Source: Dacryopinax spathularia
Taxonomy: Eukaryota; Basidiomycota; Dacrymycetes; Dacrymycetales; Dacrymycetaceae
Direction of reading: 5' to 3'
Assembly: GCA_037974965.1 (NCBI GenBank)
Contig: JBBPFI010000005.1
Location: 2,069,438 to 2,133,437 of the forward strand
DNA: 64,000 nucleotides
This document shows, piece by piece, positions 54,786 through 64,000 of the stretch (position 1 is the first letter of the stretch; each line of letters begins with the position of its first letter). Below the pieces are notes generated by a model. It searched no databases. It was not told the DNA's origin and was given only the letters and a program-made list of their open reading frames with translations. The position numbers were made by a program, and so were the translations under genes.

Positions 54786-57700
54786 TCCATTCATCCACGC
54801 AATTTCCCGGTATTGTATCTCCTGCAACCAATAATGCACCTGCTGAAGCGTCCTTCACCGAGGCATTAGAGGCATGCTGGACCTACAATATCGCTCCTAC
54901 ACTCCCCCTGAACCGTTCAGTATTGCCCTCGGTACGGTCGTTAGACTTATATTCCCACTGGGTACTATTTTTTAATCCCGCTATTGTATCTCCTGCAACC
55001 AATAATGCACCTGCTGAAGCGTCCTTCAGTGAGGCATTAGAGGCATACTGGATCTACAATATCGCTCCTACAATCCCCCTGAACCGTTCAGTATTGCCCT
55101 CGGTACGGTCATTACACTTATATCCTACTTATTCATTCACGCAATTTCCTGCTATTGTATCTCCTGCAACCAATAATGCACCTGCTGAAGCGTCCTTCAG
55201 CGAGGCATTAGAGGCATACTGGGCCTACAATATCGCTCCAACAATCCCCCCGAACCGTTCAGTATTGCCCTCGGTACGGTCATTACACTTATATCCTACT
55301 TATTCATTCACGCAATTTCCTGCTATTGTATCTCCTGCAACCAATAATGCACCTGCTGAAGCGTCCTTCAGCGAGGCATTAGAGGCATACTGGGCCTACA
55401 ATATCGCTCCAACAATCCCCCCGAACCGTTCAGTATTGCCCTCGGTACGGTCATTACACTTATATCCTACTTATTCATTCACGCAATTTCCTGCTATTGT
55501 ATCTCCTGCAACCAATAATGCACCTGCTGAAGCGTCCTTCAGCGAGGCATTAGAGGCATACTGGGCCTACAATATCGCTCCAACAATCCCCCTGAACCGG
55601 TCAGTATTGCCTTCGGTACGGTCATTACACTTATATCCTACTTATTCATTCACGCAATTTCCCGGTATTGTATCTCCTGCAACCAATAATGCACCTGCTG
55701 AAGCGTCCTTCAGCGAGGCATTAGAGGCATACTGGGCCTACAATATCGCTCCAACAATCCCCCCGAACCGTTCAGTATTGCCCTCGGTACGGTCATTACA
55801 CTTATATCCTACTTATTCATTCACGCAATTTCCTGCTATTGTATCTCCTGCAACCAATAATGCACCTGCTGAAGCGTCCTTCAGCGAGGCATTAGAGGCA
55901 TACTGGGCCTACAATATCGCTCCAACAATCCCCCCGAACCGTTCAGTATTGCCCTCGGTACGGTCATTACACTTATATCCTACTTATTCATTCACGCAAT
56001 TTCCTGCTATTGTATCTCCTGCAACCAATAATGCACCTGCTGAAGCGTCCTTCAGCGAGGCATTAGAGGCATACTGGGCCTACAATATCGCTCCAACAAT
56101 CCCCCTGAACCGGTCAGTATTGCCTTCGGTACGGTCATTACACTTATATCCTACTTATTCATTCACGCAATTTCCCGGTATTGTATCTCCTGCAACCAAT
56201 AATGCACCTGCTGAAGCGTCCTTCAGCGAGGCATTAGAGGCATACTGGGCCTACAATATCGCTCCAACAATCCCCCCGAACCGTTCAGTATTGCCCTCGG
56301 TACGGTCATTACACTTATATCCTACTTATTCATTCACGCAATTTCCTGCTATTGTATCTCCTGCAACCAATAATGCACCTGCTGAAGCGTCCTTCAGCGA
56401 GGCATTAGAGGCATACTGGGCCTACAATATCGCTCCAACAATCCCCCCGAACCGTTCAGTATTGCCCTCGGTACGGTCGTTACACTTATATCCTACTTAT
56501 TCATTCACGCAATTTCCCGGTATTGTATCTCCTGCAACCAATAATGCACCGGCTGAAGCGTCCTTCAGCGAGGCATTAGAGGCATACTGGATCTACAATA
56601 TCGCTCCAACAATCCCCCTGAACCGTTCAGTATTGCCCTTGGTACGGTTGTTACACTTATATCCTACTTATTCATTCACACAATTTCCCGGTATTGTATC
56701 TCCTGCAACCAATAATGCACCTGCTGAAGCGTCCTTCAGTGAGGCATTAGAGGCATGCTGGACCTACAATATCGCTCCTACACTCCCCCTGAACCGTTCA
56801 GTATTGCCCTCGGTACGGTCGTTACACTTATATTCCTACTGGGGACTATTTTGTAATCCCGCTATTGTATCTCCTGCAACCAATAATGCACCTGATGAAG
56901 CGTCCTTCAGTGAGGCATTAGAGGCATGCTGGATCTACAATATCGCTCCTACACTCCCCCTGAACTGTTCAGTATTGCCCTCGGTACGGTCGTTACACTT
57001 ATATTCCTACTGGGGACTATTTTGTAATCCCGCTATTGTATCTCCTGCAACCAATAATGCACCTGCTGAAGCGTCCTTCAGCGAGGCATTAGAGGCATAC
57101 TGGATCTACAATATCGCTCCTACACTCCCCCTGAACTGTTCAGTATTGCCCTCGGTACGGTTGTTACCGTTATATCCTACTTATTCATTCACACAATTTC
57201 CCGGTATTGTATCTCCTGCAACCAATAATGCACCTGCTGAAGCGTCCTTCAGCGAGGCATTACAGGCATGCTGGACCTACAATATCGCTCCTACACTCCC
57301 CCTGAACCGTTCAGTATTGCCCTCGGTACGGTCGTTACACTTATATTCCTACTGGGGACTATTTTGTAATCCCGCTATTGTATCTCCTGCAACCAATAAT
57401 GCACCTGATGAAGCGTCCTTCAGCGAGGCATTAGAGGCATACTGGATCTACAATATCGCTCCTACACTCCCCCTGAACCGTTCAGTATTGCCCTCGGTAC
57501 GGTTGTTACCGTTATATCCTACTTATTCATTCACACAATTTCCCGGTATTGTATCTCCTGCAACCAATAATGCACCTGCTGAAGCGTCCTTCAGCGAGGC
57601 ATTAGAGGCATGCTGGACCTACAATATCGCTCCTACACTCCCCCTGAACCGTTCAGTATTGCCCTCGGTACGGTCGTTAGACTTATATTCCCACTGGGTA

Positions 57701-58530
57701 CTATTTTGTAATCCCGCTATTGTATCTCCTGCAACCAATAATGCACCTGCTGAAGCGTCCTTCAGCGAGGCATTACAGGCATGCTGGACCTACAATATCG
57801 CTCCTACACTCCCCCTGAACCGTTCAGTATTGCCCTCGGTACGGTCGTTACACTTATATTCCTACTGGGGACTATTTTGTAATCCCGCTATTGTATCTCC
57901 TGCAACCAATAATGCACCTGATGAAGCGTCCTTCAGCGAGGCATTAGAGGCATGCTGGACCTACAATATCGCTCCTACACTCCCCCTGAACCGTTCAGTA
58001 TTGCCCTCGGTACGGTCGTTAGACTTATATTCCTACTGGGGACTATTTTGTAATCCCGCTATTGTATCTCCTGCAACCAATAATGCACCTGATGAAGCGT
58101 CCTTCAGCGAGGCATTAGAGGCATACTGGACCTACAATATCGCTCCAACAATCCCCCTGAACCGTTCAGTATTGCCCTCGGTACGGTCGTTACACTTATA
58201 TTCCCACTGGGTACTATTTTGTAATCCCGCTATTGTATCTCCTGCAACCAATAATGCACCTGCTGAAGCGTCCTTCAGTGAGGCATTAGAGGCATGCTGG
58301 ACCTACAATATCGCTCCTACACTCCCCCTGAACCGTTCAGTATTGCCCTCGGTACGGTCGTTAGACTTATATTCCCACTGGGGACTATTTTGCAATCCCG
58401 CTATTGTATCTCCTGCAACCAATAATGCACCTGCTGAAGCGTCCTTCAGCGAGGCATTAGAGGCATGCTGGACCTACAATATCGCTCCTACACTCCCCCT
58501 GAACCATGCAGTATTGCCATCTGTAGACTG
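54786..58530. repeat. 171-bp satellite array, about 22 copies
   Basis: Head-to-tail units of exactly 171 bp, each carrying GTATCTCCTGCAACCAATAA. Two subtypes differ in the unit's last 24 bp: one reads CCTACTTATTCATTCACGCA, the other TACTGGGGACTATTTTG or CCACTGGGTACTATTTTG. The first ten copies are of the first subtype, and later copies mix both. Units near 55592 and 56105 share private variants 513 bp apart, so three-unit blocks were copied together. One + frame is open from about 54800 to 58543, because 171 is divisible by three and the unit lacks a stop in that frame. It contains no ATG, and unit differences change the amino acid as often as not. I therefore treat it as satellite, not gene. 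Confidence 0.93.
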
Positions 58531-58979
58531 TAGCGAAGTATAGTAACCAGTATGATTACTATACCGCATGTCTGAGTGTTCCCCACCCCCCACAAGGTAG
58601 GCCAACCCCTTGGGGATGGACGTATGCTACCAGAAGGCTCTGAGGCGTGCAAATGGTGCGTGCAAAAGCACCTATGCAGGGCCTTAAAGGTCCTAGCCCA
58701 TGAGCCATGGTACTCGCAGAAAAAAGGGCTTATGACGGATATCCGTCACTAGATATTGCGCGAAAGGTAGTGAAAGTTATACTCAAATGGAAGCTATAGC
58801 ACACAGGAAATGATCTACAGTGTTGTAGAATGTGTTGTACGCATTGGAGAATACAAAGTGACTTGCACAAAGATTATATTGGAAATACAGTAATCCTACT
58901 CATGTTAACCACATAGCGCAATCTGTGGGGCCCTGCATACCTTCAAATGTAGACTCAAAACGAAGCTTAGGCATGTATA
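58531..58979. other. Unique spacer between two satellites
   Basis: This 450-bp single-copy-looking stretch separates the two satellite arrays. It contains the stop of the satellite's open frame and a CCACCCCCCAC tract. No gene is recognised. Confidence 0.6.
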
Positions 58980-61900
58980 GAAGTATGCACAGTGGGCATG
59001 AGACACTGCATGAGGAATGGGATTACAATGTGCAATGCGTCAGCCTTGTAATACACTTATTGTAGTTAATTCCAGCGTCGATGCCTGCCCAGCTATACCG
59101 AGGCCTCCGATACTAGGGAAAGTTATACTGAGAATGATGCTTAGGGATGTGGGATGAGGATGGGCACGCTGGGGAGGCGCTGCGTGAGGAATGGCATTAC
59201 AATGTGCAATGCGTCAGCCTCGTAATACACTTATTGTAGTTAATTCCGGCGTCAACGCTTGCCCAGCTATACCGAGGGCTCCGATACTAGGGAAAGTTAT
59301 ACTGGGAATGGAGCTTAGGGATGTATGATGAGGATCGGGATGCTAGGGAGGCACTGCGTGAGGAATGGGATTACAATGTGCAATGCGTCAGCCTCGTAAT
59401 ACACTTATTGTAGTTAATTCCGGCGTCAACGCTGTCGATGCCCCCAGCTATAAGGAGGGCTCCGATACTAGGGAAAGTTATACTGGGAATGGAGCTTAGG
59501 GATGTGTGATGAGGATCGGGACGCTAGGGAGGCGCTGCGTGAGGAATGGGATTACAATGTGGATTGCGTCAGCCTTGTAATACACTTATTGTAGTTAATT
59601 CCGGCGTCGATGCCTGCCCAGCTATACCGAGGCCTCCGATACTAGGGAAAGTTATACTGGGAATGGAGCTTAGGGATGTATGATGAGGATCGGGATGCTA
59701 GGGAGGCACTGCGTGAGGAATGGCATTACAATGTACAATGCGTCAGCCTTGTAATACACTTATTGTAGTTAATTCCAGCGTCGATGCCTGCCCAGCTATA
59801 CCGAGGCCTCCGATACTAGGGAAAGTTATACTGAGAATGATGCTTAGGGATGTGGGATGAGGATGGGGACGCTGGGGAGGCGCTGCGTGAGGAATGGCAT
59901 TACAATGTGCAATGCGTCAGCCTTGTAATACACTTATTGTAGTTAATTCCGGCGTCAACGCTGTCGATGCCCCCAGCTATACCGAGGGCTCCGATACTAG
60001 GGAAAGTTATACTGGGAATGGAGCTTAGGGATGTGTGATGAGGATCGGGACGCTGGGGAGGCGCTGCGTGAGGAATGGGATTACAATGTGGATTGCGTCA
60101 GCCTTGTAATACACTTATTGTAGTTGATTCCGGCGTCAACGCTTGCCCAGCTATACCGAGGGCTCCGATACTAGGGAAAGTTATACTGGGAATGGAGCTT
60201 AGGGATGTATGATGAGGATCGGGATGCTAGGGAGGCACTAGGTGAGGAATGGGATTACAATGTGGGTTGCGTCAGCCTTGTAATACACTTATTGTAGTTA
60301 ATTCCAGCGTCGATGCCTGCCCAGCTATACCGAGGCCTCCGATACTAGGGAAAGTTATACTGGGAATGGAGCTTAGGGATGTATGATGAGGATCGGGATG
60401 CTAGGGAGGCACTGCGTGAGGAATGGCATTACAATGTGCAATGCGTCAGCCTCGTAATACACTTATTGTAGTTAATTCCGGCGTCAACGCTTGCCCAGCT
60501 ATACCGAGGGCTCCGATACTAGGGAAAGTTATACTGGGAATGGAGCTTAGGGATGTATGATGAGGATCGGGATGCTAGGGAGGCACTAGGTGAGGAATGG
60601 GATTACAATGTGGGTTGCGTCAGCCTTGTAATACACTTATTGTAGTTAATTCCAGCGTCGATGCCTGCCCAGCTATACCGAGGCCTCCGATACTAGGGAA
60701 AGTTATACTGGGAATGGAGCTTAGGGATGTATGATGAGGATCGGGACGCTGGGGAGGCGCTGCGTGAGGAATGGGATTACAATGTGGATTGCGTCAGCCT
60801 TGTAATACACTTATTGTAGTTGATTCCGGCGTCAACGCTTGCCCAGCTATACCGAGGGCTCCGATACTAGGGAAAGTTATACTGGGAATGGAGCTTAGGG
60901 ATGTATGATGAGGATCGGGATGCTAGGGAGGCACTAGGTGAGGAATGGGATTACAATGTGGGTTGCGTCAGCCTTGTAATACACTTATTGTAGTTAATTC
61001 CAGCGTCGATGCCTGCCCAGCTATACCGAGGCCTCCGATACTAGGGAAAGTTATACTGGGAATGGAGCTTAGGGATGTATGATGAGGATCGGGATGCTAG
61101 GGAGGCACTGCGTGAGGAATGGCATTACAATGTGCAATGCGTCAGCCTCGTAATACACTTATTGTAGTTAATTCCGGCGTCAACGCTGTCGATGCCCCCA
61201 GCTATAAGGAGGGCTCCGATACTAGGGAAAGTTATACTGGGAATGGAGCTTAGGGATGTATGATGGGGATCGGGATGCTAGGGAGGCACTAGGTGAGGAA
61301 TGGGATCACAATGTGCAATGCGTCAGCCTTGTAATACACTTATTGTAGTTAATTCCGGCGTCAACGCTGTCGATGCCCCCAGCTATAAGGAGGGCTCCGA
61401 TACTAGGGAAAGTTATACTGGGAATGGAGCTTAGGGATGTGTGATGAGGATCGGGATGCTAGGGAGGCGCTGCGTGAGGAATGGGATTACAATGTGCAAT
61501 GCGTCAGCCTTGTAATACACTTATTGTAGTTAATTCCGGCGTCAACGCTTGCCCAGCTATACCGAGGGCTCCGATACTAGGGAAAGTTATACTGGGAATG
61601 GAGCTTAGGGATGTGTGATGAGGATCGGGACGCTAGGGAGGCGCTGCGTGAGGAATGGGATTACAATGTGCAATGCGTCAGCCTTGTAATACACTTATTG
61701 TAGTTAATTCCAGCGTCGATGCCTGCCCAGCTATACCGAGGCCTCCGATACTAGGGAAAGTTATACTGGGAATGGAGCTTAGGGATGTATGATGAGGATC
61801 GGGATGCTAGGGAGGCACTGCGTGAGGAATGGCATTACAATGTGCAATGCGTCAGCCTCGTAATACACTTATTGTAGTTAATTCCGGCGTCAACGCTGTC

Positions 61901-63927
61901 AATGCCCCCAGCTATAAGGAGGGCTCCGATACTAGGGAAAGTTATACTGGGAATGGAGCTTAGGGATGTATGATGGGGATCGGGATGCTAGGGAGGCACT
62001 AGGTGAGGAATGGGATCACAATGTGCAATGCGTCAGCCTTGTAATACACTTATTGTAGTTAATTCCGGCGTCAACACTGTCGATGCCCCCAGCTATAAGG
62101 AGGGCTCCGATACTAGGGAAAGTTATACTGGGAATGGAGCTTAGGGATGTGTGATGAGGATCGGGATGCTAGGGAGGCGCTGCGTGAGGAATGGGATTAC
62201 AATGTGCAATGCGTCAGCCTTGTAATACACTTATTGTAGTTAATTCCGGCGTCAACGCTGTCGATGCCCCCAGCTATAAGGAGGGCTCCGATACTAGGGA
62301 AAGTTATACTGGGAATGGAGCTTAGGGATGTGTGATGAGGATCGGGATGCTAGGGAGGCGCTGCGTGAGGAATGGGATTACAATGTGCAATGCGTCAGCC
62401 TTGTAATACACTTATTGTAGTTAATTCCGGCGTCAACGCTTGCCCAGCTATACCGAGGGCTCCGATACTAGGGAAAGTTATACTGGGAATGGAGCTTAGG
62501 GATGTGTGATGAGGATCGGGACGCTAGGGAGGCACTAGGTGAGGAATGGGATTACAATGTGCAATGCGTCAGCCTTGTAATACACTTATTGTAGTTAATT
62601 CCGGCGTCAACACTGTCGATGCCCCCAGCTATAAGGAGGGCTCCGATACTAGGGAAAGTTATACTGGGAATGGAGCTTAGGGATGTGTGATGAGGATCGG
62701 GACGCTAGGGAGGCGCTGCGTGAGGAATGGGATTACAATGTGGATTGCGTCAGCCTTGTAATACACTTATTGTAGTTAATTCCGGCGTCAACGCTTGCCC
62801 AGCTATACCGAGGGCTCCGATACTAGGGAAAGTTATACTGGGAATGGAGCTTAGGGATGTATGATGAGGATCGGGATGCTAGGGAGGCACTAGGTGAGGA
62901 ATGGGATTACAATGTGGGTTGCGTCAGCCTTGTAATACACTTATTGTAGTTAATTCCAGCGTCGATGCCTGCCCAGCTATACCGAGGCCTCCGATACTAG
63001 GGAAAGTTATACTGAGAATGATGCTTAGGGATGTGGGATGAGGATGGGGACGCTGGGGAGGCGCTGCATGAGGAATGGCATTACAATGTGCAATGCGTCA
63101 GCCTTGTAATACACTTATTGTAGTTAATTCCGGCGTCAACGCTGTCAATGCCCCCAGCTATAAGGAGGGCTCCGATACTAGGGAAAGTTATACTGGGAAT
63201 GGAGCTTAGGGATGTGTGATGAGGATCGGGACGCTAGGGAGGCGCTGCGTGAGGAATGGGATTACAATGTGCAATGCGTCAGCCTTGTAATACACTTATT
63301 GTAGTTAATTCCGGCGTCAACGCTGTCGATGCCCCCAGCTATAAGGAGGGCTCCGATACTAGGGAAAGTTATACTGGGAATGGAGCTTAGGGATGTGTGA
63401 TGAGGATCGGGACGCTGGGGAGGCGCTGCGTGAGGAATGGGATTACAATGTGGATTGCGTCAGCCTTGTAATACACTTATTGTAGTTGATTCCGGCGTCA
63501 ACGCTTGCCCAGCTATACCGAGGGCTCCGATACTAGGGAAAGTTATACTGGGAATGGAGCTTAGGGATGTATGATGAGGATCGGGATGCTAGGGAGGCAC
63601 TAGGTGAGGAATGGGATTACAATGTGGGTTGCGTCAGCCTTGTAATACACTTATTGTAGTTAATTCCAGCGTCGATGCCTGCCCAGCTATACCGAGGCCT
63701 CCGATACTAGGGAAAGTTATACTGGGAATGGAGCTTAGGGATGTATGATGAGGATCGGGATGCTAGGGAGGCACTGCATGAGGAATGGCATTACAATGTG
63801 CAATGCGTCAGCCTCGTAATACACTTATTGTAGTTAATTCCGGCGTCAACGCTGTCAATGCCCCCAGCTATAAGGAGGGCTCCGATACTAGGGAAAGTTA
63901 TACTGGGAATGGAGCTTAGGGATGTAT
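58980..63927. repeat. 174/181-bp telomere-adjacent satellite, about 28 copies
   Basis: Units share GTAATACACTTATTGTAGTT, GATACTAGGGAAAGTTATAC and GGAGCTTAGGGATGT. Two length forms alternate irregularly: 174 bp with GCTTGCCCAGCTATACCGAG, or 181 bp with GCTGTCGATGCCCCCAGCTA. Measured starts at 59037, 59211, 59385 and 59566 show both periods. Every unit holds one TTAGGG in GCTTAGGGATGT. The last unit breaks at ATGTA and passes straight into telomere repeats. No long open frame runs through the array on either strand. Confidence 0.95.
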
Positions 63928-64000
63928 TTAGGGTTAGGGTTAGGGTTAGGGTTAGGGTTAGGGTTAGGGTTAGGGTTAGGGTTAGGGTTAGGGTTAGGGT
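63928..64000 (+). repeat. Telomere, (TTAGGG) x 12
   Basis: Twelve perfect TTAGGG units plus one base reach the window edge. TTAGGG is the common telomere repeat of filamentous fungi. The G-rich strand running 5' to 3' outwards marks this as a true right chromosome end. Confidence 0.98.

Noticed and set aside
54923-58543. A 1206-residue repeat protein
   Set aside because: There is no ATG in the frame, unit differences are not biased to silent sites, and a 171-bp period keeps any stop-free frame open. Kept as satellite.

Overview
The window is the right-hand end of a fungal chromosome, most likely from a basidiomycete. It ends in twelve TTAGGG repeats (63928-64000). Its genes are split by many introns of about 45-70 nt with GT..AG ends. 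Recognisable products include a GDA1/CD39 apyrase, a Pcl-type cyclin, a GH92 mannosidase and a Cdc4-like F-box/WD40 protein. I do not name a genus. No tRNA, rRNA or CRISPR array was seen.

Positions 1-39950 are an ordinary gene-rich arm. In order they hold: a kinesin-4 motor (-, runs off the left edge); a 4.4-kb spacer full of hairpin repeats; an Ipk1-type inositol-pentakisphosphate 2-kinase (+); an amino-acid transporter (+); a Cdc4-like F-box/WD40 protein (-); a Cys-pair protein I do not recognise (-); a secreted GH92 alpha-mannosidase (-); a single-pass membrane protein with a C-terminal SH3 domain (-); a Pcl-type cyclin (+); the NatB catalytic subunit Naa20 (+); a secreted S9 dipeptidyl-peptidase 5 (-); the HAD phosphatase MDP-1 (-); a Golgi-type apyrase (+); and a chromatin-like protein with WWP/YWP motifs (-). 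Most are single-copy housekeeping genes with no shared pathway and no operon logic. Where phases could be traced, exons were joined by hand, and the reading frames close.

Positions 39950-54440 are subtelomeric and look different: AT-rich spacers, large inverted repeats, and a set of unrecognised genes all on the minus strand. Gene A (51462-54095) carries an N-terminal ParB/sulfiredoxin-like NG-x-HR box. Genes B (46876-51051), C (43553-46647) and D (41837-42985) are diverged tandem copies of one unknown family, and D is 5'-truncated and frame-broken. The most notable signal is here. Many introns of A and B are little more than copies of one short palindromic element with core GTTCTGGCCAGAAC, in both orientations. 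The intron of C that matches an element-containing intron of B holds five tandem 39-bp copies. This looks like an introner-like, intron-generating mobile element.

Positions 54786-58530 are about 22 copies of a 171-bp satellite. One frame stays open for about 1200 codons but contains no ATG. Positions 58980-63927 are about 28 copies of a 174/181-bp satellite that carries a TTAGGG in every unit and runs directly into the telomere.
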